Both the position numbers and the translations under genes were made by a program. Shown here piece after piece: positions 1 through 9,833 of a stretch of 64,000 nt of DNA. The DNA comes from Rhizobiales bacterium 62-47 (lineage in GTDB: Bacteria > Pseudomonadota > Alphaproteobacteria > Rhizobiales > Xanthobacteraceae). The stretch lies in the NCBI GenBank assembly GCA_001899255.1, contig MKVX01000008.1, positions 122,745 through 186,744 of the forward strand, read 5' to 3'. Position 1 is the first letter of the stretch, and every line of letters starts with the position of its first letter. Below the pieces are notes generated by a model. The model was not told where the DNA came from. It saw only the letters and a program-made list of their open reading frames with translations, and ran no database searches.

Positions 1-743
1 AGTTCGGCATTGATCCTGAGCTGGTCGTAGACCGCGCGCACGCGCGCCATGTCTTCGTCGCGCACCTGCTGGGTCAACACCAGCCGCTGCCACAACGCCG
101 GCTCAAGGCGCGCAATGGCGTTCGGCACGATATCCGACATCACCCGCGCGCCCTGACTGCCGCCGACCACGAGCACCCGCAACGGCCCCGTCATATCCGG
201 AGCGGCATAGGGCACTTCGGACGCGGCGAGGATCGCCGGCCGCATCGGCGTGCCGGTGACGGTGGTTTTCGCCGCCAGCGCCGGATCGCGATCGAGCACA
301 CCGGGGAGCGAGGTAGCGATGGCATTGACGCGCGTGGACAGCAGCCGATTGGCGCGCCCCATCACCGCGTTGGCATCGTGAATAATGGTCGGCACGCGCA
401 TCAGCCACGCGGCCAGCAGCGGCGGCAACGTCGGATAACCGCCAAAGCCGATCACCGCGGCCGGCTTGCGCTTGCGGATCAGGTTCATCGCGACGGCCGT
501 TCCGGCAGTCAGCGTCATCCCCGTTTGCGCCAGCGCCCACGGCGTGCGGCCGCGCACCGTCGCGCTCGGCACCACATCGAGCAACTCGCGCGTGAACAGG
601 CCGCTGTAACGCAACGCGCGGGAGTCGGTCACCAGCCGCACTTGCACATTGCGCTTCAACAGCGCGACGCCAAGCGCCTCGGCCGGAAACAGATGACCAC
701 CGGTGCCACCGGCGGCCAGAAGAATGAGAGGCGGATTGCTCAT
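1..743 (-). CDS. murG: MurG, lipid II-forming GlcNAc transferase (partial, C-terminus beyond the window)
   Basis: Transfers GlcNAc from UDP-GlcNAc to undecaprenyl-PP-MurNAc-pentapeptide (lipid I) on the cytoplasmic membrane face, giving lipid II. About 247 residues are present of a family length near 360, so the C-terminal UDP-GlcNAc binding half is partly outside the window. Visible signatures are the N-terminal glycine-rich GGTGGHLFPA motif (His17) and a GGSQGAR motif around residue 190. The ATG at 743 is chosen because the glycine-rich loop then begins at residue 12, as in the family. It is the last dcw gene visible, 41 bp downstream of ftsW on the same strand, so it is probably co-transcribed. 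Truncation is by the window edge only. Confidence 0.95.
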   Translation of the reverse strand, partial: MSNPPLILLAAGGTGGHLFPAEALGVALLKRNVQVRLVTDSRALRYSGLFTRELLDVVPSATVRGRTPWALAQTGMTLTAGTAVAMNLIRKRKPAAVIGFGGYPTLPPLLAAWLMRVPTIIHDANAVMGRANRLLSTRVNAIATSLPGVLDRDPALAAKTTVTGTPMRPAILAASEVPYAAPDMTGPLRVLVVGGSQGARVMSDIVPNAIARLEPALWQRLVLTQQVRDEDMARVRAVYDQLRINAE

Positions 744-784
744 GGTTTCACTGCGCTCGTCGCGATGCGCCGACGCCGGCAGGA

Positions 785-1936
785 TCAGGCATAGCTCCGC
801 ACCGCGTTGGCTTCGTCGATCGAGACCATCTCAATGCTTGGCCGCTGCCGCGTCAACGCCAGCATCATACCGACGCCATAGGCCAGCGACACCATCGAGG
901 AACCGCCATAGGAAATAAACGGCAGGGTCATGCCCTTCGCCGGAATGAGATGCAGGTTGACCGCCATGTTGATGGTGGCCTGCACGCCGAACAAGATCGC
1001 CAGACCCGACGCCGCGAAGCGCGAGAACAGATCCTCATTGGCATAAGCGCGCGACAAGGTTCGGATGACGATGAAGGCGAACAGCCCCACCAGCGCCAGA
1101 CAGAGCAGGATGCCGAATTCTTCCGCTGCCACGGCAAACACAAAGTCCGTATGGCTGTCCGGCAGAATGCGTTTCACGGTGCCCTCACCCGGCCCGACGC
1201 CAAGCCATCCGCCGTGGAAGAACGAGTCCATCGCGGTGTCGACCTGGAACGTGTCGCCCGAGGCTGGGTCCATGAAGCGTTTGATGCGCGCGGCGACGTG
1301 CGGCACCAGCAGATAAGCGCCGAACAAACCGGCCGCCGCCGTGCCTGCCAGTCCGAAGACCCAGATCATCCGCATCCCGGCGATGAAGAACAGCGCGCCC
1401 CATACCGCGAGGATCAGCATGGTCTGACCGAAGTCGGGCTCCATCACGAGAAGCGTCACCAGCCCGAGCAGGGCCGCCAGCGCCATCGACGTCGCCGGCA
1501 TTTCCGGCCGACGCGCGGATTCCGAGAACAGCCATGCCACCACGACGACGAACGCCGGCTTGGCGGATTCCGACGCCTGAATATTGACGCCGAGAATGGT
1601 GATCCAGCGCCGCGCGCCCTTGACCTCGGCACCGAACAACAGCGTCGCCATGATCAGTACGACACTGACGGCCAGCACGATCAGCGCGCTGCGCCGGATC
1701 TGCCGCGGCGACAGGAACGAGACGCCGATCATGACGATGAACGACGGCAGCAGGAACATCACGTGACGGTTGAAGAAGTGGAACGGGTCGAGCCCGATGC
1801 GGGTGGCGACCGACGGGCTTGCCGCCAGCGAGAGGATGACGCCGCACAGGATCAGGACCAGAAAAGCGACCAGTTGCAGCCGATCGATGGTCCACCACCA
1901 TTCGGAAAACGGGGTGCGTTGTTCGCGTGAAATCAT
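785..1936 (-). CDS. ftsW: FtsW, SEDS-family septal peptidoglycan glycosyltransferase
   Basis: Polytopic membrane glycosyltransferase that polymerises lipid II at the septum together with its cognate class B PBP (FtsI, encoded upstream in the same cluster). 383 residues with about ten hydrophobic segments. SEDS motifs are visible: the periplasmic loop PDSHTDFVFAVAAEE and the C-terminal PFISYGGSS. An upstream in-frame ATG would add six residues (MPAGSA); MISREQRTPFSEWWW is preferred because it matches the usual alphaproteobacterial start. It lies between murD (91 bp) and murG (41 bp), as in other dcw clusters. Confidence 0.95.
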   Translation of the reverse strand: MISREQRTPFSEWWWTIDRLQLVAFLVLILCGVILSLAASPSVATRIGLDPFHFFNRHVMFLLPSFIVMIGVSFLSPRQIRRSALIVLAVSVVLIMATLLFGAEVKGARRWITILGVNIQASESAKPAFVVVVAWLFSESARRPEMPATSMALAALLGLVTLLVMEPDFGQTMLILAVWGALFFIAGMRMIWVFGLAGTAAAGLFGAYLLVPHVAARIKRFMDPASGDTFQVDTAMDSFFHGGWLGVGPGEGTVKRILPDSHTDFVFAVAAEEFGILLCLALVGLFAFIVIRTLSRAYANEDLFSRFAASGLAILFGVQATINMAVNLHLIPAKGMTLPFISYGGSSMVSLAYGVGMMLALTRQRPSIEMVSIDEANAVRSYA

Positions 1937-2027
1937 GGCGGATCCTGCGGGCAAACCTCAGCCCATTGCTCCCCCATCATGGTTTCCGGACGGTTAACGA
2001 AATGCAAACAATTGCAGGTGAAGAAGC

Positions 2028-3428
2028 TCACACCACCGGCTTGATGTCGCCGAGCGCCAGCACCAGTTCGCGGAACCGCGCGCCGCGCAGCTCGAAATTG
2101 CGGAACTGATCGAACGAAGCGCAGGCCGGCGACAACAGCACCACCGCATCGGCGATGCCGGACGCCGCCGCATCGCGTGCCGCGTTGGGAATCGCCACCT
2201 CGAGCGTTTCGCTGATCTCGTAAGGCACCTTGCCCTCGAGCGTGGCAGCAAACTGCGCCGCCGCTTCGCCGATCAGGTAAGCCTTGCGGATGCGCGGGAA
2301 GAATTCGGCGAGCGAAGTGATGCCGCCGGTCTTCGGCTTGCCTCCGGCGATCCAGAAGATGTCGCCGAACGACGCCAGCGCCCGCGCCGTGGCGTCGGCA
2401 TTGGTGCCCTTGGAGTCGTTGACGAACAGCACGTTGCCGCGCTGGCCGACCTGCTCCATGCGATGCGCCAGACCGGGGAAGCTGCGCAGCCCCTTCTGCA
2501 AGGTCTCACTGCTGACGCCGAGCGCCAGCACCGCCGCTGCGGCGCAAGCGGCATTTTGCGCATTGTGCACGCCGCGCAACGAGCCGATGCCGCCGATCCG
2601 CGCGATCTCGCTGCGTGCGCCGCCCGCAGCGCGCACAATGGTCTCGCGCTCGACATAGATGCCGTCGGCGAGCGGTTGCTTCACCGAGACGCGAACCACC
2701 GGCTTGCCGGCCTGATCGAGACGATCCGCCACCGCGCGGCTCCAGCCATCGTCGACGCCAACGATGGCCGCGCCGCCCGCCTGCACCCCGGCAACCAGTC
2801 GTTCCTTCACCGCGGCATAATGCTCCAGCGTGCCGTGGCGATCGATGTGATCCTCGCTGACATTGAGCAGGATGCCGACGCTCGGATCGAGCGAGGGGCA
2901 CAGATCAATTTGGTACGACGACATCTCGATGACGTGGACGCGGCCGGCGCGCGGCGGCTCCAGCGACAGAATGGCGGTGCCGATGTTGCCACCCATCTGC
3001 ACATCATGGCCGGCTTCACGCATCAGATGCGCGATCAATGCCGTTGTGGTCGATTTGCCGTTGGTGCCTGTGATCGCGACGAACGGCGCATTCGGCGCAT
3101 GGCGCCGCCGCTCGCGGCAAAACAACTCGATGTCGCCGATCACCTCGACGCCGGCTTGCTGCGCGGCCAGCACGGTCCAGTGCGGCTTCGGGTGCGTCAG
3201 CGGCACGCCAGGCGTCAGCACCAAAGCCGCGAACTTCTCCCACGAGACAGTGCGCAGGTCCGCCGTGATGAAACCGGCGCGGGTGGCTTCGACCATTCTG
3301 TCGATACTGTCGTCGCAGGCAACGACCTCGGCGCCGCCGGCTTTCAACGCCTCGCAACACGCGAGACCCGATCCGCCAAGGCCGAACACGGCAACCAACT
3401 TGCCTGCAAATGATGTGACCGGGATCAT
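2028..3428 (-). CDS. murD: MurD, UDP-MurNAc-L-alanine--D-glutamate ligase
   Basis: Cytoplasmic ATP-dependent ligase adding D-Glu to UDP-MurNAc-L-Ala. 466 residues, the normal length. An N-terminal UDP-binding Rossmann segment (FGLGGSG near residue 15-21) is followed by the Mur ligase ATP loop TGTNGKST at about 120-127 and the central SSYQ and SEDHIDRH motifs. It is separated from mraY by an unusually long 205 bp spacer that holds a dispersed palindromic repeat, which could decouple it from the upstream part of the dcw operon. Confidence 0.96.
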   Translation of the reverse strand: MIPVTSFAGKLVAVFGLGGSGLACCEALKAGGAEVVACDDSIDRMVEATRAGFITADLRTVSWEKFAALVLTPGVPLTHPKPHWTVLAAQQAGVEVIGDIELFCRERRRHAPNAPFVAITGTNGKSTTTALIAHLMREAGHDVQMGGNIGTAILSLEPPRAGRVHVIEMSSYQIDLCPSLDPSVGILLNVSEDHIDRHGTLEHYAAVKERLVAGVQAGGAAIVGVDDGWSRAVADRLDQAGKPVVRVSVKQPLADGIYVERETIVRAAGGARSEIARIGGIGSLRGVHNAQNAACAAAAVLALGVSSETLQKGLRSFPGLAHRMEQVGQRGNVLFVNDSKGTNADATARALASFGDIFWIAGGKPKTGGITSLAEFFPRIRKAYLIGEAAAQFAATLEGKVPYEISETLEVAIPNAARDAAASGIADAVVLLSPACASFDQFRNFELRGARFRELVLALGDIKPVV

Positions 3429-3466
3429 GACCGAATTGCTCGCGCGCCATAGGCACTGCGTTTTTC

Positions 3467-3598
3467 ACTCCCCCCATAGGCCGTCGAAGACGGGCGTGAA
3501 CGCCCTGATGTTGGGGGAGGGTTAAGGAGGGGGGTGAACCACACGGGCACGACTCGCGATACCCCCCTCTCCACCTCTCCCCCACAAGGGGGGAGAGA
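3467..3598. repeat. Intergenic C/G-tract inverted repeat between mraY and murD
   Basis: The spacer contains alternating runs of C and G: CTCCCCCC, then GTTGGGGGAGGGTTAAGG, GGGGGGTGAAC, then CCCCCCTCTCCACCTCTCC and AAGGGGGGAGAG. These arms can pair into a large stem-loop. Related tracts recur at about 51104-51150 and 61380-61404, so this is a dispersed non-coding repeat, here inside the dcw gene cluster. No ORF in it looks real. Confidence 0.6.
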
Positions 3599-3633
3599 GC
3601 ATGCAGTGCACGTCGCGACGATCATTTCCAACA

Positions 3634-4719
3634 TCACCTCAGCTTCAGCGTCGAGAGACCAACGAGCGCGAGCATCACCGAGATGATCCAGAAGCGGATC
3701 ACGATCTGCGGCTCGGTCCAGCCCTTCTGCTCGAAATGATGATGCAGCGGTGCCATCTTGAAGACGCGCTTACCGGTGAGCTTGAACGACGCCACCTGCA
3801 CGATGACCGATACCGCTTCGAGCACGAACAGGCCGCCGATCACCGCCAGCACGATCTCGTGCTTGACCGCCACCGCAATCGACCCCAGCAGGCCGCCCAG
3901 CGCCAGCGATCCGGTGTCACCCATGAAGATCGAGGCCGGAGGCGCGTTGAACCACAGGAAACCCAATCCCGCGCCGAGCACCGCGCCGCATAGCACCGCC
4001 AATTCGCCGGTGCCCGCAACGTAATTGATCTGCAGATAATCCGAGAACACCGCGTTGCCGGCGAGATAAGAGATCATGCCGAAGCTGGCGGCGGCGATCA
4101 TCACCGGCACGATGGCCAGGCCATCGAGGCCGTCGGTGAGGTTCACCGCATTGCCGGCGCCGACCATGATGAAGGCGCCGAAGATGACGAAGAACCAGCC
4201 GAGGTTCAGCACAGCTTCCTTGAAGAACGGAATTGCCAGCGAACTCGACAACGGGTCGCGGCCGAGACGCACCAGCGCGAAACAGGCCGCCGCCGCGATC
4301 ACCGCTTCGATCAGCAAGCGCGTGCGCCCGGCGAAGCCGTTATGCGTCTGCTTGGTGACTTTGAGATAATCGTCGTAAAAGCCGACGAGACCGAAGCCGA
4401 GCGTGACGCCGAGCACGATCCAGACATACGGGTTCATCGGATTGGCCCACAGCAGCGTCGACACCACGAGACCCGAGAGGATCATCAGGCCGCCCATGGT
4501 CGGCGTGCCCTTCTTGGTGACGAGATGCGATTGCGGCCCGTCGGTGCGGATCGGCTGGCCCTTGCCCTGACGCAGCCGCAGATTGTCGATGATCCAAGGT
4601 CCGAACAGGAACACGAACAAGGCGGCGGTGACCATGGCGCCGCCGGTTCGGAAAGTGATGTAGCGAAAAACATTCAGCCCGGGAATGGCGGGCGCAGCAT
4701 CAATCAACCAATAAAACAT
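3634..4719 (-). CDS. mraY: MraY, phospho-MurNAc-pentapeptide translocase
   Basis: Integral membrane enzyme moving phospho-MurNAc-pentapeptide from UDP onto undecaprenyl phosphate to form lipid I. 361 residues and about ten membrane helices. Conserved motifs include YDDYLK (Asp116/Asp117), NLTDGLDG (residues 193-200, catalytic Asp region), [11 protein letters not shown] and the terminal PLHHHFE. It starts 10 bp after murF, which indicates co-transcription. Confidence 0.96.
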   Translation of the reverse strand: MFYWLIDAAPAIPGLNVFRYITFRTGGAMVTAALFVFLFGPWIIDNLRLRQGKGQPIRTDGPQSHLVTKKGTPTMGGLMILSGLVVSTLLWANPMNPYVWIVLGVTLGFGLVGFYDDYLKVTKQTHNGFAGRTRLLIEAVIAAAACFALVRLGRDPLSSSLAIPFFKEAVLNLGWFFVIFGAFIMVGAGNAVNLTDGLDGLAIVPVMIAAASFGMISYLAGNAVFSDYLQINYVAGTGELAVLCGAVLGAGLGFLWFNAPPASIFMGDTGSLALGGLLGSIAVAVKHEIVLAVIGGLFVLEAVSVIVQVASFKLTGKRVFKMAPLHHHFEQKGWTEPQIVIRFWIISVMLALVGLSTLKLR

Positions 4720-4729
4720 TCAAACCGCC

Positions 4730-6169
4730 TTACACCGCAACGTCATCGAGCGCGGCTTTGCCGGGGAAGCGTTTTTCAAGTGCTTTGACAATGGATTTCA
4801 TCTTTGAGCCGAGCGATCCCTTGATCATCACGGCATCGCCATCGCGGATCGCTGCCACAACCTGCGACTCAAGCGCTTCCGCGCTTTCGGCATAGCCTCC
4901 TCGCACGCCGGTGGGAAGCGCGTCCCACAGGTTGCGCATCAGCGGGCCACAACAGAATACCGTATCGACGTGATTGGCTTTGACTGCATCGACCAGCCCG
5001 CGATGCAACTCGGCACCTGTCGGCCCGAGTTCCAGCATATCGCCCAGCACCGCGATGCGCCGCCCGCGCGCACCGAGCGCGGCAGCACCCAGCACATTGA
5101 GCGCCGCCGCCATCGACGCCGGGTTGGCGTTGTAGCTTTCATCGATCAATGTCGCGCTGCCGTGCCCGATATCGAGCACCTGGCGAACGCCCCGTCCCGA
5201 CGCCGGCCGCGCGTCCGACAGCGCCAGCGCGGCACGCGCGAGATCCGCACCTGCCAGCGACGCCGCCGCCAGCACCGCGAGCGAGTTCAACGCCATATGG
5301 CGGCCCGGCATACCGAGCTTGTAGGTGACATCGCGACCGATGATGCTGGCATGCACTGCCGAGCATTCCGGATGCAGCGACAGATCGCGCAGCCGCGCAT
5401 CGGCGCTTTTGTGCGCGCCGAACGACGCGATATTGGCAATGCCAACTTTCTTTGCCTGTCGCTGCAGCCGCGCGAATTGCGCGTTGTCGCGATTGAGCAC
5501 AGCGACGCCGCCCGGTTCGACACCGGTGAAGATTTCCGCCTTGGCGTCGGCAATCGCTTCGACGTTCTTGAAGAACTCCAGATGCACCGGCTCGACCGTG
5601 GTGATGATCGCCACATGCGGACGTACCATCTTCACCAGCGTTTCGATTTCGCCGGCATGATTCATACCGATCTCGAAAATCGCGAAGGCGACATCCGCCG
5701 GGCAGCGCGCGAGAGACAGCGGCACACCCCAGTGGTTGTTGAACGACGCCACCGACGCATGCGTCTCGCCCTGCGCCGCGAACACCTGGCGCAGCATCTC
5801 CTTGGTCGAGGTCTTGCCAACCGATCCGGTGACGGCGATCACCTTGGCGCCGAGCCGCGCGCGTGACGCATGCGCCAGCGCCACGAGGCCCGCGAGAACG
5901 TCATCGACCACCAGCAGCGGCGCATCGGCCGCGAACGCGTCGCGCTTGTCTGCCGACACCACCGCCAGCGACGCACCGGCTTTCAACGCCGCATCCACGA
6001 AAGCATGACCGTCATGCACATCGCCCTTTATGGCGAAATAAGCGTCGCCCGGCGCGACGGTGCGGCTGTCGATGGAAAGCCCCGTCACACCCGCCGGCAT
6101 GGTGCCGCTGACGTCGGCATTCATCGCCGTCGCCATTGCGGCTGCGGTCCATAGCGGTTGCGTGCTCAT
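4730..6169 (-). CDS. murF: MurF, UDP-MurNAc-tripeptide--D-Ala-D-Ala ligase
   Basis: Adds D-Ala-D-Ala to UDP-MurNAc-tripeptide in the cytoplasm, completing the pentapeptide precursor. 479 residues; the Mur ligase ATP loop TGSVGKTS lies at about 114-121, followed by FNNHWGVPL and the EIGMNHAGE motif. The start overlaps the end of murE by four bases (ATGA), the usual sign of translational coupling. A DESYNANPASM motif marks the C-terminal half. Confidence 0.96.
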   Translation of the reverse strand: MSTQPLWTAAAMATAMNADVSGTMPAGVTGLSIDSRTVAPGDAYFAIKGDVHDGHAFVDAALKAGASLAVVSADKRDAFAADAPLLVVDDVLAGLVALAHASRARLGAKVIAVTGSVGKTSTKEMLRQVFAAQGETHASVASFNNHWGVPLSLARCPADVAFAIFEIGMNHAGEIETLVKMVRPHVAIITTVEPVHLEFFKNVEAIADAKAEIFTGVEPGGVAVLNRDNAQFARLQRQAKKVGIANIASFGAHKSADARLRDLSLHPECSAVHASIIGRDVTYKLGMPGRHMALNSLAVLAAASLAGADLARAALALSDARPASGRGVRQVLDIGHGSATLIDESYNANPASMAAALNVLGAAALGARGRRIAVLGDMLELGPTGAELHRGLVDAVKANHVDTVFCCGPLMRNLWDALPTGVRGGYAESAEALESQVVAAIRDGDAVMIKGSLGSKMKSIVKALEKRFPGKAALDDVAV

Positions 6170-7626
6170 GCCACCCTCGATGCCAATGCGGCAGCCACCG
6201 CGTCATGGTCGCTGAACGTCAAGGTGCGATCTCCAACGATCTGGCCCGTCTCGTGGCCCTTGCCCGCGATCAGCAACACATCGCCCTGCTGCAAATGATC
6301 GACCGCCGTCCGAATGGCTTCGGCGCGATCGCCGATCTCCTTCGCACCGGGACTGGCGGCGAGAATAGCGGCGCGGATCGTCGCCGGATTTTCGCTGCGC
6401 GGATTGTCGTCGGTGACGATGATGCTGTCCGCGTGTTGCGCGGCGATCTCGCCCATCAGCGGACGCTTGCCGGCATCGCGGTCGCCACCGGCGCCGAACA
6501 CCACCACAAGCTTGCGTTTGACATAGGGCCGTAGCGCCTGCAGCGCCTTGGCCAGCGCATCGGGCTTATGGGCGTAATCGACGAAGATCGGCGCGCCGTG
6601 GCGTTCGCCGACCAGTTCGAGCCGCCCCTTGGCGCCTTCGAGATATTCCAGCGCTGCGAACACGTCATCGGCCGCGCTGCCGGTACCGATGGCGAGACCC
6701 GCCGCGACCAGAGCGTTCTCGATCTGGAATTCGCCGACCAGCGGCAAGCGCAAGGCGCGCTGGCGTCCGCGATGCTGGATGGTGAGTTGCTGGCCGAAGC
6801 CTTCGATGGACGTCTCCACCAGCCGAATGCCATCCGCCGCGCCGTCGCCGCGACGGCCGACCGTCATCAGGCGCAGCTTGCGCGCGCGCGCGGCATCGAT
6901 CACCGCCTGCGATGCATCGTGATCGGCGGCAATCACCGCGGCGCCATCGTCACGCACAAGATCGGTGAACAATCGCAGCTTGGCCGCAAGGTAATGCGCC
7001 ACGTCGGGGTGATAATCCATGTGGTCGCGCGACAGATTGGTGAAGCCCGCCGCATCGACATGCACGCCGTCGAGCCGAAACTGATCGAGCCCGTGCGACG
7101 ACGCCTCGAGCGCCAGATGCGTCACGCCATCGCCGGCGAGTTCGTCGAGCGACTTCTGCAACGCGATCGGGTCCGGCGTCGTCAGCGAGCCGTAGACATT
7201 GCGCTTCGGGCTCACCACGCCGACGGTGCCGATGCTCGCAGCTTCAAATCCGAGCCGCTGCCAGATTTGCCGCACGAAAGCCGCCACCGAGGTCTTGCCG
7301 CTGGTGCCGGTGACCGCGGCAATCGTCGCAGGCTGGCGCGGATAAAAGCGCGCGGCGGCCAGTGCCAATGCGCGGCGCGGATTCGACACCTGCACGAAAG
7401 GCACCGCACACCCGTCCGGCGGCGGATGATCGCCAGCTATTGCAACGGCACCGGCGCGGATCGCCTGGTCGATGAACCGCGCACCGTCATTCTTCACGCC
7501 ACTCAATGCGAAGAACAGATCGCCCGGTTTCACCACGCGGCTGTCCATGGCAAGCCCGGTCACCGCAACGGCAGCCGCCTGCGGATCGATCGCCACGTCG
7601 TCATTGAACAGATCGCGAAGTCTCAT
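6166..7626 (-). CDS. murE: MurE, UDP-MurNAc-L-Ala-D-Glu--meso-diaminopimelate ligase
   Basis: Adds meso-diaminopimelate to UDP-MurNAc-dipeptide. 486 residues with the ATP loop TGTSGKTS at 106-113. The DNPRSENP motif in the C-terminal domain is the known determinant for meso-DAP rather than lysine, so this organism has DAP-type peptidoglycan, as expected for a Gram-negative. It overlaps murF by four bases and lies 78 bp after ftsI. Confidence 0.96.
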   Translation of the reverse strand: MRLRDLFNDDVAIDPQAAAVAVTGLAMDSRVVKPGDLFFALSGVKNDGARFIDQAIRAGAVAIAGDHPPPDGCAVPFVQVSNPRRALALAAARFYPRQPATIAAVTGTSGKTSVAAFVRQIWQRLGFEAASIGTVGVVSPKRNVYGSLTTPDPIALQKSLDELAGDGVTHLALEASSHGLDQFRLDGVHVDAAGFTNLSRDHMDYHPDVAHYLAAKLRLFTDLVRDDGAAVIAADHDASQAVIDAARARKLRLMTVGRRGDGAADGIRLVETSIEGFGQQLTIQHRGRQRALRLPLVGEFQIENALVAAGLAIGTGSAADDVFAALEYLEGAKGRLELVGERHGAPIFVDYAHKPDALAKALQALRPYVKRKLVVVFGAGGDRDAGKRPLMGEIAAQHADSIIVTDDNPRSENPATIRAAILAASPGAKEIGDRAEAIRTAVDHLQQGDVLLIAGKGHETGQIVGDRTLTFSDHDAVAAALASRVA

Positions 7627-7704
7627 GGTTTCCCTGCCTCGGCGAGCCTGTCACGACGCCGGAGCAAATTTCATATCTGGCTGCACACCGCAACCACGCT
7701 GCGT

Positions 7705-9453
7705 TTACTGGCTTGTTCTGGATGTCGCAAGAATAAGGCGGTCCGACGGCGGCAGATCGAAACGCGGCTCGATTCCGAGCAGCGGCGCGATGCGCGCGAT
7801 GACCTTGCCACCGGTCGGCACCGCATTCCAGCCGGAGGTGATGAAACCGTAGGTTTCCTTCAACGGCTGAGGCTCATCGATCATGACCAGCAACTGATAT
7901 TTGGGATTGTCCGCCGGAAGGATGGCGGTGAAGCCGTTCAGAACCTTCTTCTTGGCGTAGCGGCCGTTGATGACCTTCTCGGCGGTGCCGGTCTTGCCGC
8001 CGACGTAGTAGCCCTTGACGTCAGCCTTGCGCGCGGTGCCGACCTCGGCATTCAGCCGCATCAGGAAGCGCATCTTCTCGCTGGTTTCCGGCTTGATGAC
8101 GCGCTTGGCCAGTTTCATGGCTTCTTCCTCGGTACGTTTGAGGAAGGTCGGCGGGATCAGATAGCCGCCATTGACCAGCGCATCGATGCCCATCACCGCC
8201 TGCAGCGGCGCCACCGCCATGCCGTGGCCGAACGAAATGGTGACGGTGTTCAACTCGCCCCACTTGCGCGGCAGGATCGGCGAGGCGCTCTCCGGCAATT
8301 CCGTGCGCAGCCGCGACATCTGCCCCATCTTGCGCAGGAAGGCCTGATGCGCCTCGACGCCCTGCCCCAGCGCCATGCGCGCTGCGCCGACGTTCGAGGA
8401 GTAGGTGAAGACTTCCTTGGTGTTGATGAAGCGGCCGAGCGGATGGTCGTCATGAATCTTGAAGCGGCCGTAATGCAACGGGCCGCGTGCATCCCACATC
8501 GAGTTGAGCGTCGCCTTGCCGGAGTCGAGCGCCATCGCCAGCGTGAACGCCTTGAAGGTCGAGCCCATTTCATAGACGCCGGTGGTCAGGCGATTGATGC
8601 GATCCGGATCGTTGGCCTCTTTGGGATTGTTCGGATCGAAATCCGGCAACGACACCATGGCGACGATCTCGCCGGTCCTGACGTTGGAGACGAGACCCGA
8701 TGCGGCTTTCGCCTTGTAGTGCTCCTTGGCTTTCATCAACTCGTCGCGCAACGCATGCTCGACGCGCAGATCGACCGCGAGCTCGATCGGCCGCTGCAGC
8801 CGATCGGTGGCGAAGCCCGCGCGATGCAGGTCGGCGAGGCCGTTGGTATCGAGCCACTTCTCGATACCGGCGATGCCCTGGTTGTCGATGTTCACGAGGC
8901 CGATCAGATGCGCAACATCGACGCCGTTGGGATAGACCCGCTTGTTCTCGCGCAGGAAGCCGATGCCGGGAATGCCGAGACGATGGATGTCCTTCTGCTG
9001 TTTCGGCGAGATTTCGCGCTTCAGCCAGACGAAGCCCTTCTTCGACGACAGGCGGTCGCGCACTTCGCCCGTATCGAGATCGGGCAGCGTCGCAGTCAAC
9101 AGTTCTATGGCCTCGTCCTTGTCGATGATCCGGCGGGGCTCGCCGAACAACGAAGGCGCCTTGACGTCGGTCGCCAGGATCTGGCCGTTGCGATCCACAA
9201 TGTCCGGACGCGCCGTGGCGATAGCGTCCTGCGCGGCGGTGCGGCGCGATCCGTGGTTGTCGCCGACCACGGCGAACATCACCAGCCGCAGGCCGATCAC
9301 CGCGTACACCGCGGCGAACACCAGCATGCAGAGGCCGACGCGCACCCGCGCGCGCGCGGAACGATCGACATTCTTGCCGTAAAGCAGGCCGCGCACCAGC
9401 CGCTGGTGCCACGGCTCGATGGGGCGAAGGGGGCTGATGGCTTGATCGCTCAC
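7705..9453 (-). CDS. ftsI: FtsI/PBP3, septal D,D-transpeptidase (class B PBP)
   Basis: Class B penicillin-binding protein that cross-links septal peptidoglycan with FtsW. 582 residues: short cytoplasmic N-terminus, one membrane segment at about 40-63, a dimerisation domain, then the transpeptidase. All three catalytic motifs are present: STFK with Ser298 and Lys301, SSN at 352-354, and KTG at 487-489. Its start overlaps the end of ftsL by four bases (ATGA). Confidence 0.96.
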   Translation of the reverse strand: MSDQAISPLRPIEPWHQRLVRGLLYGKNVDRSARARVRVGLCMLVFAAVYAVIGLRLVMFAVVGDNHGSRRTAAQDAIATARPDIVDRNGQILATDVKAPSLFGEPRRIIDKDEAIELLTATLPDLDTGEVRDRLSSKKGFVWLKREISPKQQKDIHRLGIPGIGFLRENKRVYPNGVDVAHLIGLVNIDNQGIAGIEKWLDTNGLADLHRAGFATDRLQRPIELAVDLRVEHALRDELMKAKEHYKAKAASGLVSNVRTGEIVAMVSLPDFDPNNPKEANDPDRINRLTTGVYEMGSTFKAFTLAMALDSGKATLNSMWDARGPLHYGRFKIHDDHPLGRFINTKEVFTYSSNVGAARMALGQGVEAHQAFLRKMGQMSRLRTELPESASPILPRKWGELNTVTISFGHGMAVAPLQAVMGIDALVNGGYLIPPTFLKRTEEEAMKLAKRVIKPETSEKMRFLMRLNAEVGTARKADVKGYYVGGKTGTAEKVINGRYAKKKVLNGFTAILPADNPKYQLLVMIDEPQPLKETYGFITSGWNAVPTGGKVIARIAPLLGIEPRFDLPPSDRLILATSRTSQ

Positions 9454-9830
9454 CGCTTGTCCTCCGCTGTCGAGATCGAACCCGTCTGGATATCCTGATC
9501 GGCAGTATCGATCATCGCGCCGATCGGGTCGGGCTCATTGGGATTGATCAGCGTCGGAGAACGTTCCGGCAAATTTTTCAGCGAATCGAATTGCGTACCG
9601 TCGATCGGCCGCAGCTTCAGATGCCGCTCGGCAAGACCCTGCAGCCGCTTCGGTGAATCGAGCTTGGCCCACTCGGCACGCAAGGCCGCGATGGCGTCGC
9701 GCTGCGCACGCACTTCGGCGTGCAGCCGCTGCACGCGCTCGGTGCGCGAGGTCGATTCCATCTTGATGCGGTAGACATACGACGCCGCGAACACCAGCGC
9801 GCAGATGACGAAGAGGTGGATGAAGCGCAT
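9450..9830 (-). CDS. ftsL: FtsL-like divisome protein
   Basis: Small bitopic protein (126 residues): one N-terminal membrane helix (about residues 4-21) followed by a coiled-coil periplasmic region rich in Arg, Ala and Glu. The sequence alone is weakly conserved; the call rests on topology and on the canonical place between rsmH (3 bp gap) and ftsI (4 bp overlap). FtsL acts with FtsB and FtsQ to activate FtsWI. Confidence 0.88.
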   Translation of the reverse strand: MRFIHLFVICALVFAASYVYRIKMESTSRTERVQRLHAEVRAQRDAIAALRAEWAKLDSPKRLQGLAERHLKLRPIDGTQFDSLKNLPERSPTLINPNEPDPIGAMIDTADQDIQTGSISTAEDKR

Positions 9831-9833
9831 CGC

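Noticed and set aside
6568..9498. 976-codon open frame on the plus strand
   Set aside because: It is antisense to murE and ftsI; its protein is low-complexity, His/Arg/Gln/Asp-rich and matches no family. High-GC genes often leave such open antisense frames.
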